64,000 bases of DNA from Mantis religiosa (taxonomy: Eukaryota > Arthropoda > Insecta > Mantodea > Mantidae): positions 79,822,055 to 79,886,054 of the forward strand of contig CM060952.1 of NCBI GenBank assembly GCA_030765055.1, read 5' to 3'. Position numbers and translations under genes: made by a program. The notes beneath the pieces were generated by a model. It worked only from the letters and a program-made list of their open reading frames with translations, did not search any database and was not told the DNA's origin. Shown here piece by piece: positions 37,350 to 49,200 of this stretch. Every line of letters starts with the position of its first letter. Within the stretch, counting starts at the first letter, position 1.

Positions 37350-37560
37350 GACCATGTTCCTCTGATTCCCGAGGTCACGGATTCAAACCCGGCGGAGAGC
37401 GATGCGTTTCTTCAGAAGGAAACTACAGCTGGTAGCCTCCTGTCGTAGATTTACTGCATGCAAGATAACCTCAAGCCTGATATAGGCCTCTGAGCAAAAT
37501 TAAGATGCTTTCATGCCCAATATAGAATGGGACGCTGAGAACAGCAACTGTCATAAACAA
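37350..37560 (+). repeat. possible SINE relic
   Basis: The B-box-like ggattcaaacccggc at 37379-37393 is followed by about 150 bp without protein motifs. No A box is recognisable. Evidence is weak. Confidence 0.3.
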
Positions 37561-38840
37561 AAACTTAGTTTCTTTCTTTTTCTTCTTCTTTTTTTTTTAC
37601 TCACTCAGTACCAAAATTGTAACCAATGATGGTAAACATAGTAACAGAATTTGACATAGTATATAGGGCCATCTAATTTCAAACACGGGTACTTTATTGT
37701 GGTTAAGTTTAGGAAAGAAAAGGATATAAACATGTCACCGATTTAGATGCTTTCTAGCAGGATGCTATATGCAGAAGCATTTATTCCTGCTATTCTACAA
37801 GGGTCATCTAAACAATACTTCTTAAAAGTTTAATAATTTATTAGACAAAGCAGGTACTTTATTTAATCTACGAGTTTTTCAACTTTCGTAGTATTGACTT
37901 TGTATTTGTTCCTTAACAGAAATGAAGGAGTGTGTCAAGTATGGACTGTATAGAAAACATGGAAGAGTAGCCCACAGCAATGCGAGGACAGTGCGTTTAT
38001 CTTGAAGGAGCTTCAAAAGTATTTCCCTGACTTTTCAACATATTTGAAACAGTTTCCCTGAAATGTAATGATATTCCAGTTAAGTGTATCTGTTGATCTA
38101 AAAGATAAAAGAGAAAATTCACAAAATATGTATCAGTAATTTATAATGTGCTTTTCTTTAATGTTATTCAATGAATGTTATAGCAGTGTTTTTTTCTTCT
38201 TGATTCTGTCTATCGCAACCTTGCAAATATGCTGGTAGCTGTGAACAGAAGTTTGAAGAGCTTTGTTAATGAATATTTCTTTTTATAGCCCCTTTAACTA
38301 TATGGTTGTATTAATGATATATAGTCATATACAGAGGAACAGGGAATGATGAAAGAGAGCCTTTGATTGGACATGTGACCAGCCTAAAGGCACCAGAAAG
38401 CTCCCTGTTTGCCAGCAGAACCAGATTAATAGCACACAGATTTCTAATGCTACATACTTTTACCACAGATGTTGGAAATGCCCCAAAAAGTTACTGCAAA
38501 TGCACCTTGTTGCCAGGTTAGTAAATAAGGATATTCACAATGATTTTGGTTAACATAAACCTGAACATTTTCACCAGAGGCTGACACCACACCTTGAAAA
38601 CTCCAACCTTTCATGTTCACGTTTGGCGGTTAAACAAATGAGAGAAAGAAACACTATCACACTACACAGGATCAGAAGAGATGGGGGTAATTTGATGAGA
38701 AATTGATTTTATTTCAAAATCATTATCTTTATGACAAAAAGCATAAATCCTACAAAGATAATAAACTGAAGGAAATACTTGGATGCAAATTGCAAATGAA
38801 CTAATATGTGAAGGTAGGCATAAGTATTATATAAAAACTG
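37561..38840. other. unassigned sequence
   Basis: No supported feature apart from homopolymer stretches. Confidence 0.4.
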
Positions 38841-38877
38841 AAGCTGCTGACAGTGAAGTAAACTAGGTTATCAATAA

Positions 38878-41171
38878 CACTGGTCGACAAGGTTTTTTTC
38901 ACAAGAGATCTGAATAGTGAATCTAGTGACATTTTCCATTCTGAATTCACATATGTAGTCAGAATTTTCCCATCAGGCATAATTTTTCTGTAAAAGCTAC
39001 TTTTCAAAATATGATTTTAGTGTTTTCTTTGACCTGTCATAGGAACCGTTACCACATATGTAGCTATTTTACTCAAGCTGTATTATTGAAATTATTTGCA
39101 ATGTCATGCTGAAGCGCAATAAAACATGACTGTGCAGGTTCATTGTTGTTGTTTAGACATGTTCAGACCTGTTTGGCATTGTGATGTGTCAGTATTGAGC
39201 TGACTGTGAGATTGTTGAGTAGTGAAATATTTCCTTCCTTTCTGTTTAGAAGTGTATGTTGTGCATATTGTATTTCTGTGCTTTATTTTTTCATCATGCC
39301 AAGAAATTGTGTAAATCATGCAGATAATTTCTGCTATATTTGTGGTGACGCTGACCTTCAAGTCTCAGAGGCGAAATTTGACCCCGCTTGTAAAGAAGTG
39401 TTATAAACTTTACTTTGGCTGTCAAGTTGATTTTGATAAGAGCTGGGCCAAAAATACATGCTGTGTTTCGTGTGTTAGAGTGCTGACTGGGTGGAAAAAT
39501 GGTACACATCATATGCCATTTGCAATTCCCATGATTTGGAGGGAACCGAAGGATCAATTAACTGACTGTTATTTTTGTTTGACAAATATTAAAGGAATCA
39601 CATCTAAAACAAAATATACAGTTAAGTATCTGAATTTGCAATCTGCAATGAGACCTGTCTTACACAGTGAAGAGTTCCCCGTACCAGTATATGCAGATAC
39701 AACCTTAAGTGATAACTCTGGTTCTGACCTGACTGAAACTCCAAATGATTCAGATAAAAATAAAAATGATCTTACATATGAAGCCAGTAGCTGTTCATCA
39801 GAACCATACTTTCCCAATCAGCAAGACCTTAGTGACCTGATTCGCGATTTAAATCTGTCTAAACAGCAAGCGGAAGTTTTAGCTTCCAGACTCAAAAGGG
39901 TGGAATCTACTCCAAAAAGATGTAAGAATTAGTAGATATCGCAGCCGCCATAGTGTTTTCAAAGTATACTTCTCTGAAGAAAATGGTATTGTGTTTTGTA
40001 ATATTTGTTCAGTTATGGAAACTCTTGGGCTTCAACACCAGCCAGATGAGTGGCGATTGTTCATAGACTCCTCTAAAGTAAGTTTGAAGGCTGTGCTGCT
40101 ACATATTGGCAATAAACTTCCATCAATACCGGTAGCGCATGCCACTGATATGAAAGAGACATATGAAAATATGAAACTAGTTTTAGAGAAAATACAATAT
40201 GGAAAATATGAATGGAATATTGGTGATTTAAAGGTCATTGCTTTATTGCTTGGTTTGCAACTTGGGTTCACCAAATTTTGCTGTTTTTTGTGAGAGTGGG
40301 ACAGCAGAGATAAGAAGTCTCACTACGTTAGAAAGTCATGGCCAAAACGTGAATCTCTTATCCATGGCCAGAAAAATGTGGCATGTGTCCCTTTAGTGAA
40401 TCCTGAAAAAATATTTTTACCTCCATTGCATATTAAGTTAGGAGTTATGAAAAATTTTGTCAAAGCTATGGATAAACTTTCTGATGGATTCTTGTACTTG
40501 AAATCGAAATTCCCCAAAGTCAGTGATGCTAAATTGAAAGAAGGAGTTTTTATAGGACCACAAATCCGATCATTAATGGCTGATGAACATTTCGAGGGAC
40601 TGTTAAATCCACTGGAGAAAGCAGCCTGCCAATCTTTCAAAAGTTTGTGTTGCAATTTTCTTGGAAACCATAAAGCAGAAAACTATCGTGACATAGTGGC
40701 TGATCTTCTGCATTCTTATAAAGCTATGGGATGCAACATGTCTTTAAAAATTCACTTCTTGGACTCTCACTTGGACTTCTTCCCCGAAAACCTTGGAGCT
40801 GTCAGCGATGAACACGGTGAGCGCTTTCATCAGCAAATTTCTACAATAGATAAGAAGTACCAAGGCAAGTGGAGTTTCAATATGCTGGCTGACTAGTGTT
40901 GGACTAAAATGAGAGACGTTCCTGATGCAAAATATACCTGAAAATCACTCTCTACCACTTTCTAGGTAAGTCAGAATCAGTAGTTATAATTTTGAGTTAG
41001 ATAGTTACGAATTTTTTGGAATATTATAAAAAATTCAAATGAATATCACACAAAACACCTGCCCAATGGGGAAAAACTGTAATTATATTTGAATTCAGCA
41101 CGAAAAATACTTTTAGAATCTGTTATTTTAATTATTGTGAAAGAAATAAGGTTAAATTTTGTCGACCAGTG
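38878..41171 (+). mobile_element. CACTG-terminal DNA transposon
   Basis: The ends CACTGGTCGACAAG (38878) and its inverse TTTGTCGACCAGTG (ending 41171) are flanked by a 3-bp duplication taa (38875-38877 and 41172-41174). Short duplications with CACTN termini suggest the CACTA/Chapaev (CMC) group; that is an inference. It encodes one recognisable multi-frame protein (39296-40965). Length 2.29 kb. Confidence 0.85.
39296..40965 (+). pseudogene. uncharacterised arthropod repeat protein, probable transposase
   Basis: The start MPRNCVNHADNFCYICGD opens a Cys-rich N-terminal region with further pairs at CYKLYFGC, CCVSCVRVL and DCYFCLTNIKG. A variable acidic linker follows, then DEWRLFIDSSKVSLKAVLL, LKVIALLLGLQLGFTKFCCF, FLPPLHIKLGVMKNFVKAMD, GNHKAENYRDIVADLLHSY and SDEHGERFHQQIS. 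From memory, this block order recurs in many arthropod predictions labelled uncharacterised. Conserved Asp/His/Glu positions could be catalytic, but no function is assigned here. A TGA near 40291 and two or three frameshifts break this copy; the original was about 500-550 residues. Confidence 0.75.
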
Positions 41172-41225
41172 TAATAACTAAATACTAGTAACACAACTTC
41201 ACTATGTACTTATCTTATTTAAATC

Positions 41226-41272
41226 CTGGGACCGGTTTCAAAGCAAAACATCTGCTCCATCCTCAGCCACTC
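41226..41272 (-). ncRNA. hammerhead-like motif in a foldback loop
   Basis: The minus strand reads CTGAGGA, a short imperfect stem (ggagca against tgcttt), GAAA, the self-complementary ACCGGT and then C. The flanks tgg and cca can pair as stem I. These match the order of the hammerhead core (CUGANGA, stem II, GAAA, stem III, cleavage C). An extra U between CTGAGGA and stem II departs from the consensus, so activity is doubtful. Confidence 0.35.
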
Positions 41273-41406
41273 AGCTTGACCATAGTGAAGTTGTGTTACT
41301 AGTGTTTAGTTATTATTGATAACCTAGTTTACTTCACTGTCAGCAGCTTGATTTTTACATGACTATTGTGATTTGGTTGAAGCATTGAATTGGTCACTTT
41401 GTAGGG

Positions 41407-41604
41407 GTGAGTATGGATAGCTCAAAGAAAAGTATTCACTCGTTCAATTTAAATTTTAATAATGTTAAATGTGAAATTAAACAGTTCTGTAAACTCCAAG
41501 TAAAGAAAAGGCACACCTTTGCGGATATTCATTTTTTAAATCTGTGTTTGAAACGTAGAGTTACACCTGCATTTAAAAAAAAAAAGAAAGGAGTGTCAAG
41601 CTGA
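41407..41604 (+). pseudogene. short frame resembling the start of a Penelope-like ORF
   Basis: A 65-residue frame contains KRHTFADIHFLNLCLKRRVT followed by PAFKKKKKG. The pattern of an aromatic-rich helix, a Cys and then a Pro-containing basic tail resembles the N-terminal region of Penelope-like proteins. It is followed directly by the foldback-type loop and half stem (41595-41710). The match is by eye, so this is tentative. Confidence 0.35.
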
Positions 41605-41710
41605 GTGGCTGAGGATGGAGCAGAAGTTTTGCTTTGAAACCGGTCCCAGGATTTAAATAAGATAAGTACATAGTGAAGTTGTGTTACTAGTGTTTAGTTA
41701 TTATTGACAA
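41595..41710 (+). repeat. second half-copy of the foldback, with hammerhead-like motif
   Basis: It matches the loop plus one arm of 38841-41349, with the loop in opposite orientation: gtcaagctgagtggctgagg, gctttgaaaccggtcccagg, then agtgaagttgtgttactagt. CTGAGGA lies at 41609-41615 and GAAAC at 41636-41640. The matching arm on the left is absent. Confidence 0.75.
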
Positions 41711-41785
41711 GTATATATTATTTACTTTGTGAGAAACTTTAGATTTCACAGGTTATAAAATATTTTGCTTTCTTTATATATATAA

Positions 41786-41849
<64 letters not shown>
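41786..41849 (+). repeat. (AAT)n microsatellite
   Basis: About 21 uninterrupted AAT units. Confidence 0.97.
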
Positions 41850-41978
41850 TTTACATCAACTATCATTGTAATTGGGGAAAGCACTGCTCTATAGAGTAGT
41901 TTTATGAAATGTTAATAGGTAGTATAAATTTAATTCAAAATCATCCTACTAGCAGTATTTTAAACAAGTTTAATATGA

Positions 41979-42224
41979 TAAAAATATTAAAAACAGAAGC
42001 ATTATTAACAGTGAAGTATTCTCCATATTTGAGTTTGATTTATGAGTCACTATGTTTACACTCAAAACTTCACTTACTTGTATAATTGAAACGTTTTCAT
42101 ACGTTTTCATAGTCACCAAACAGCTGAGGATGAGATCGAATGATCTTGAAAACGTTTCAGTTATACAACAACAAGTAAGTGAAGTTTGAGTGTAAACATA
42201 GTGACTCATATATCAAACTCAAAA
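41979..42224. mobile_element. foldback element with 13-bp target duplication
   Basis: The duplication aagtttaatatga lies at 41966-41978 and 42225-42237. A left tail contains gaagcattattaacagtgaa. Arms of about 70 bp share gagtcactatgtttacactc and acttcacttactt, and enclose a loop with CTGAGGA (42124-42130), a 6-bp stem gagatc/gatctt and GAAA (42148-42151) followed by ACGTT. A 13-bp duplication is too long for hAT or Tc1 elements and fits target-primed retrotransposition, for instance of Penelope-like elements. Confidence 0.82.
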
Positions 42225-42237
42225 AAGTTTAATATGA

Positions 42238-43136
42238 CTGATAAGGTGGTTATTTTATTTTGACATAATATCATTGTGAATGGCAGCGAATTTCATATTC
42301 CTGTCATACGTTGAAATCACATGACTGAAAATGATCTACCATAGCTGACTTATCAATCTGTTTATATTAAATGTTCCAAGAATGTTACTTCACTCTGGTT
42401 TCCAAATTATGTTTGAATCCTCCCAATGTTAACCCGATTACAATGTTTGTTAAATTGATAAATGTCAGACTTTTTTTATTATCTGGTCAATTTTGAAGGT
42501 TACTAGAAAATATGTAGACAACCAAGTGTCTGTGGTCAATTATACAAAAAAATATGGAAGGCATGAATAGCAGTGATTACTATTCTGCAACACATGCATT
42601 TATGCAAAAATCATTGAAATGCTAGTGCAAATTATTTGTTTGGTACCTCGAACTAGCAACAATGAACTTGCACATGTTATACAAAATTCAGAATTTCCAA
42701 GCACATGCTCTTCCATTGTCCCACGTCAAATATACGAAGAAGGTTGCTTATGGAGTGTCTGGTGAAAGATATACACAACCAAAGCCAAGGTCACACATGA
42801 ATATGGCTGAAAGACAGGAAAGGCTAAAGAATGTGTCACACTTCATGCATCATTTTGAGGGGAAAAAACTGTATTGTCTGCAGTAATTGAAAGATCATGG
42901 GGGGAGGGGGGGGAGAAAAGAAACTTATTTCTACTGCAAGACAAGTTCTATTAAACCAGCTATGTGTATTGGTGAATGTTTTGAGAATTATCATACACTC
43001 ATCAATAATTACATAAAAATAGAACAATTATGCATAGAATATATATATAGCACTAACAGTAAATTCCCCCTTTTTACATTTTATATAGGGGAACAACATA
43101 GTCCGCCTCCACGTGGTGTTCCCTGCATAACGCTAA
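42238..43136. other. unassigned sequence
   Basis: One 74-residue frame at 42662-42886 shows no family motif. A G-run at 42899-42913 is the only compositional oddity. Confidence 0.4.
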
Positions 43137-43328
43137 ATGGACTACAACGCAGGCATGCTTTCCAAAACAAAAGAAGAGCACTTTTCACTGCTGTTTCGGA
43201 ATGTTGGAGCAATGACCCGAAGTAAAAAGACGATGTTAGATAATCTTTCAAGAGACAATGATGCAGATGTTTTCATCATAGCCGAGGCAAATATAGCTCG
43301 ACAAAAAGAAAAATTGTATCAAATGTAA
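43137..43328 (+). pseudogene. LINE endonuclease scrap
   Basis: The frame contains LFRNVGAMTRSKKTMLDNLS then DADVFIIAEANI, resembling the opening strands of an APE-type LINE endonuclease where the second strand ends in the catalytic Glu. Nothing of the rest of the LINE is next to it. Confidence 0.4.
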
Positions 43329-43770
43329 TGGTCTCAAAAGTGGGAACCTACAGGCTTTATATTGGGAAGCTAGGAGAAAAATGATGCAAATCAACTAATG
43401 CCCAGTGCCATTAGTCAACAACAACAACATTTTATATACAAGTCCATTCTGACTGATCACTATTTGATCGCATTTTCTTTATGATTATCTCTGGCTAAAA
43501 TGCTTAAAAATGTAAAACGATTAAAATAATACTGATAGTGAACTTATGTATCTAGCACAAACTATTCTAGTGCGTCCTTAATTCTGCTTATCAGGCTCAC
43601 CAATGTCCTCAGCGGTATAGATAAGTACAGTGACATTGGCTACTTTTGGATAAATTTCTACCACTCGCATAGCTCTAGCAGCGATCAAGGTTTTGGGAAT
43701 TCCTTCTCAGTAAGGTAAGGTGGCCTAAATTGTACCAGTTTTTAGAAATATCAACTTTATAAACATAAAT

Positions 43771-44265
43771 GGAAATTAATTGTTCTTTCACACTAGCCGT
43801 GTGTAGGACACACTATGAAAGAGTAGAGCCAGAATGAAAAATTTAATGCCATAGCCGGGATTTAAACCACGGATCTTCTGGTTTCCGTCCAGCCGTTCTA
43901 ACCATTTGAGCTACTATGGCCAATGTGCCAACATGACATTAAATTCTCCAACTGACTCGTGTTTCTCCCGGTAAACCACTAGGAGTTCTCATAAACACAT
44001 GAGACAACTACCTTAATGGCGACTTACTATGCTGTAAGTACTTTAAGGCCCGGGCTTTATAGTTCGGACCACTATTAGGTACAATTAATGGAAATTAATT
44101 GTTTTACACTAGCCGTGTGTAATGAAAAATTCAATGCCATAGCCGGGATTTGAACCATGGATCTTCTGGTTTCCGTCCAGCCGCTCTAACCATAAACACA
44201 TGAGACAACTACCTTAATGGCGACTTACTATGCTGTAAGTAATTTAAAGCCTAGCATTTGAAAAC
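43771..44265 (-). repeat. SINE family B, two tandem units with an 18-bp target duplication
   Basis: The duplication aactttataaacataaat lies at 43753-43770 and 44266-44283. Unit 1 carries a tRNA-like segment on the minus strand (A-box-like tagctcaaatggttagaacg and B-box-like gtggtttaaatcc, at about 43845-43925). Unit 2 (about 44092-44265) repeats the unit but lacks the block holding the A box. The tRNA-like part is internal, not at the 5' end as in most SINEs. A third relative lies at 1871-2066. Confidence 0.85.
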
Positions 44266-44571
44266 AACTTTATAAACATAAATAATCGTAACCGGAAATA
44301 TGGCTCTTTGAAATTGTCAGTACTTAAACATTGTGATTCTTTTGTCAAATTTTTAAATTGGTAGGAAATATTATTTAAAGCTTTAAACTTTTTTTTTTTT
44401 TTGAATTGGTGGCATTTAGAAAACTATTGCCAAAATTGCACTTCCTTAATTGGCACTGAATTCAATAGATTTAAATTTAATGGACGTCTTAAGTCTAATG
44501 TTCAATATATCTAACACACACGAAATACAAAATACTAAATTCAAAATGTCAAACATCACAAAAGGGAAATG

Positions 44572-46232
44572 CTACAGAAAAAGAGAAAGAATGTCCTTTT
44601 TATAGTTTCCAGCATATTCTTCATGGAACCACTTTGCACACGGTTGGCACTGAACCATTTTTCTCTTATCCTCCTCACAAATAAAGCAAAACCACAATTC
44701 CTTATTTGTCGTTAATCGTATCTTTTTCTGGAGAACTTGTTGATGAGTTTTCACTTGAATTTCTCAAGATTTTTGTTTTAAGCATCTTTTTTCTCTCTTC
44801 TGGTATCAGTTTATAGTGTGTTACTGTTAACACTTCTGCTTTTTGTGCATCTTTTGACAAATGTTTTACTTATTTGCTGGTGATCTGTGGCAAAGATTAA
44901 TCTGTTTCATGAAACCTTGACATTTGGCATTGTCCTATATTTCAGGGCTAATTTTTCTAATTCTTGAGAACTACTCATAACTGATATGGAATCTACCACA
45001 ACACTTTGTTCTAGCAACTCATAAGATGTTCCTTCCATTGAGCTTGAAGCTGATGTTAGAATGTTAACAAAGTTTGTGTCTTTGAATACATTTCTGTCAA
45101 GAGGCCAAATACTGGTGGATTTGAATCCAGATATGGCGTTAAACATTTTTGCTGCTCTAGAACAAGCTTCAGCAAAATTACCTGCAACACTGATTTGAGT
45201 GACCCTCTCCTCTTTCCACAGATGTTTCATTACAGCTTCATCATAATAAAGCTGCAGAGGTTTGAAGAAAACATGTCAAGGGGTGGTAAGCAATGAGTCG
45301 TTTGTTCTGGTAGCTGCAGAAGAATGATGCCATTCTCTTTAGCTACTATGATAGCATTTAGGTTTTTGAATGTGTCGAATGACCATCGAGCAAAACCAAG
45401 ACTTTTTCTTCAACAGAAGGTTTAACAAATTTTATAAAATGACGTAGCCACTTTATAAATAGATCTAAGTTAATGTAATCTGTCTATGATGCTTAAAGCT
45501 GGAGCTTCTGAGGGCAGTCTGGTTAGAGATCTAAGGAGTTCCTCATCCTTTTGAAAATTAACATTGGGGGTAGAAATTGCTGCTGTACTACGACAGCAAA
45601 CTGCTATAGTATTTACTCCTTTCTCTCCTGTAGCTAGCTGACCAATCCTGGCTTTTCCTTTTTCAAGTATCTTAGGAGATTTCTTTTGGACAGTTGAAAT
45701 TCCTGTTTCATCAATGTTATAAATCTTAAGCGCATTGAGTTGATTATCGTCAATCATTTTTGGCAGAATATCAAAGAAATGCATAACATTGTGCTTGCAG
45801 AATCCTTTAGCTCTAACAACAGAAACATTAAGCTCAGATGAGGATGCCGCTTCCTAAAGTAATAGTTCTACTTCATACCTGCCATCTTTCTTTCATGAAG
45901 ATGTGGAGTTATATCTCAAATGTTATAAACTAGTTTTCACACTTCTGTTCTAGTTAGGTCCATTAGCACTGACTCAAAACTAAGAATAACCGCTTCTAAT
46001 TCTTTTTTGGCTTCCAAGGGCAGAGCTGTTTTTCTCCCATTCACTGAAGGATGAGGCTAGCGTTTAAAAGCTCTTGCTACTTTGCCACGATAATGCCTAA
46101 CAAATGTTTTCTTAGGGATTTCATATTTTGTAACTATTTCATTTAATCTTATTTTACACTCACTGAAACCCTTTATTGACGGGTTCATGTTTTCTGCCAT
46201 CCACTTGTCATATTCTCTCTCTTCCCCACCAT
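44572..46232 (-). pseudogene. pogo-like transposase, frameshifted
   Basis: On the minus strand: an N-terminal region with YDKWMAENMNPSIKGF and a psq/CENP-B-type helix KYEIPKKTFVRHYRGKVARA, then catalytic IYNIDETGISTVQKKS (first Asp), VLVLLDGHSTHSK near 45390 (second Asp) and a third Asp in the LPPLD segment near 45275. The C-terminal block carries a PHD-like Cys/His cluster WFCFICEEDKRKMVQCQPCA then WFHEEY. The triad is visible but spread over several frames. It would cut and paste the element at TA sites. Confidence 0.86.
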
Positions 46233-46269
46233 TACAAACTGCAATCAAATGAATTATAATACTCAGTAT

Positions 46270-49200
46270 CAGGGGCGGCCGGTGAGGTATTGTATTGATG
46301 GTGCCATACATAAATAAGGGTTGTTAAAATATAAATATGTGCACAAGCTACGAACGATTTAGGTAATCTTATAAAAAATCCAAACTATTTTATAATATAC
46401 AGTACCATACAGAACGTACAGGGAAACGGAAATAGATATTTATTACATCGGTACTCTTGTTACGCACAGGCGTAACGAGTACAGTAACAGTTTGATAATA
46501 CAGTTCATGGAGAATTTGATACGAAGCGTTCGTGTACGATTTCGTGATAGAGAGACAGTTATTGTTATTGCTTTAGCCATAAATTTTCTCGCGCTGAAAT
46601 CAAACGAAACAAACTCGAGAAATCTTTGTCTCACACTCACAAACACATATGAGCGAGCACACACGCACGCACACACAAGACGCAATTTTTCACTGCAAAA
46701 TGAGTAATCTGAATTTTTAAAAATGGTTTAATTAAATTACTAACTTTTAAAAGTTAAAAGCATTGTACTCACCGAAAGCACCAACTCCATGACTTTATGA
46801 AGACAGCTTCAAATGAATTAGTAGGAACGGTATTGAAAATCCATTCGTCGCTCCTTCTTGTTGGCAAATAAATCTATCACCTTTGAATTGAAATTGTCAA
46901 TTTTGCGCACGAACAGCTTTTCACAGGACAGCATTCCTAAGGCACTCAATCGCTCTTCTTTCATTGTGTTTCGTAGAAAAGTTTTAATCCTCTTGAGCAT
47001 TGAAAAGCACAGCTCAGCTTCTGATGTCGAGATAGGCATAGTGATTAACAGTTTCAAAACTCTAACAGTCTCTTCAAAAGTAGCACAGAGTTCATCCTCT
47101 AGAATCAGCGAAAGAAACGGAACCGCACCGGAAACTGCTCTCAACTCAGGCCTAGCATAGAACACTTGAAGCTCTCCCTTCAACTTTCTTTTCTCCAGAA
47201 ATGTATATGTGTCCGTAATTTCAAGATATTTGTCTGGGAAATGTGTTACATAATTGTCAAACTGGCTTACATCAAATAAGTTGGTTGCAATTAGGTGCAC
47301 AGTGAACTGAAAACGTGATTTTATTTCACAAAAGATGGCATCACACACCTCCAAAGCATTTTGCTTTTTGTTATTATCATCAACCCTTGCTCTCTTGTAA
47401 GGCATTGTTTCGTCATTTTCAAAACTAACCTGACTGATGATGGAGTCAATGTCATCTCTGATGTTTTGCATTATTGTTTCAAAGTTATGAATGTGTGGTT
47501 TTACCTTGGTTGGTTCGGTTGTCTTCTTTTGAAATTGATTAAACGTATGTCCACATGAGGCATTATCTTATAGAAAAACGATAGCCAGAAAATGAAGTCT
47601 CTATCTTGCAGTCTTTGTTTGTATGAACCAGCTTTTACAATAGTAGAGGGTAATTTTATGTTCTCACTCGTTTCAATTGTTTCCATGACAGTAATAAGCA
47701 CCTTCCTGTTTTCATAAATATCCTTTACTACTCGCGAATGGTAATTCCATCTTGTGAGAGACACACGGGGTAAGCTTTTCTGAATTATGCTATGCAACAC
47801 TTTCGATCTTTGTGGCGAATTTGAAAAGAAAGAAGAAATGCCTGAAAGATGTGCAAAGAAGATGCGGGCTTTGCGATTAATTGAGGCTGCAGTAGACATT
47901 ATAAGGTTTAACTGGTGCGCATAGCAATGAATGTAGTGCGCATTTGGGTATTTGTCTTTTATTAATTTCTGTGCTCCGTTTGACTCGCCACTCATAACGT
48001 TTGCACCATCGTAACCCTGAGCTATTAGTTTTGCTCGGTCATCTCCAATTAAGGGTTCGATTTCTTTCAGAATACACTCCGAGATAGACTGAACATTCTG
48101 AACTCCTGGATTAACAAAATTCCAAAATCTTTCAACGGGGGTTCCATAAACACGGTATCGCAAAACAATAACCAACTGAAATTCGCAAGACGCATCAGTG
48201 GTTTCATCCGCGATTATTGCAACATAATCCGCACGCTTTATTTCTTTGCGGACTTCCTCGTGATACACTTCCAACATGCACTGCAGGAGTTTGTTTTGAA
48301 CAGTCTTAGAAATGCCTTTGAATACTGATGACTGACTGAGATGCACTTGAAGTTCTTTACCCAACTCCGCACTAAACTGAATGAGCTCACAAAAAAAAAA
48401 AAAAAAAAAACCTTATTTTGAGAGGCGTCAGATTCGTCGTGTCCCCTAAGAGCCAGCTCCAAAGCACCACAGAACCGAATACAGTTTATAATTAAGTTCA
48501 ATATATACCTGTTCTCGTCTACTTGTTTGTTATTGCTGTTGACTGTTTGCCTATACTGCGAATCTAATTTGTCCTGAATATTGGTTTCGCCTAGAAATGA
48601 AAGACTCAGAACATTGTCCATGTGTCGCTTCGATGTTTCATGCACTTTCATTTTAGACCAGTCTTACACCAATGGACATCTCCCCCAAATAACACACAAG
48701 GAGAACAAAAAACTGCATTGTTTTCATCACAGCCGCAAATCCATTTGTTCTTTTGATAAATATCCGGATTAAACTTACGGCATCGATTTTTTGTTTGCTG
48801 CTGCAGATTCAGATTCGGGAGTGGCCTACCTATTGTTTTTATCTGAATTTTTTCACTTAAGAGTCCTGTTACTAAATGAAGTTTTCAGTAATTCACTCAC
48901 CTTGTTCATGTTCGTAACTTTACTGTGAATTTTAACTTAAAGAAAAAACACTGAACACTGTTTTAAAAATCCTTACTCACGATGAACTACAGCATTACAG
49001 GAGCACATACAGAACTACTCTACCATTGCTTTGAAAACATGTGTCCAACACATGCTGGACGCGCGGGTTTTATGTTCTACCAACAAAACTGCAGCTGTGA
49101 AATATGCACATGTTGAAATACTGTCTCTAAATTTTAAAATCTAATACTATATTCACATTGAAACCCAATTAATTTTATTTATAAGGATATCTATGTGTTG

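Larger units (their letters stand above)
38841..41349. mobile_element. foldback element split by a CACTG transposon
   Basis: The left arm aagctgctgacagtgaagta (38841-38877) pairs with the right end acttcactgtcagcagctt (to 41349). Pairing continues through 41175-41213 against 41281-41310 (actagtaacacaacttcact). Without the insertion the unit is about 210 bp with a 70-bp stem and a loop at 41214-41280. On the minus strand the loop carries a hammerhead-like motif (see 41226-41272). It shares the acagtgaag tail with other foldbacks here. Confidence 0.83.
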
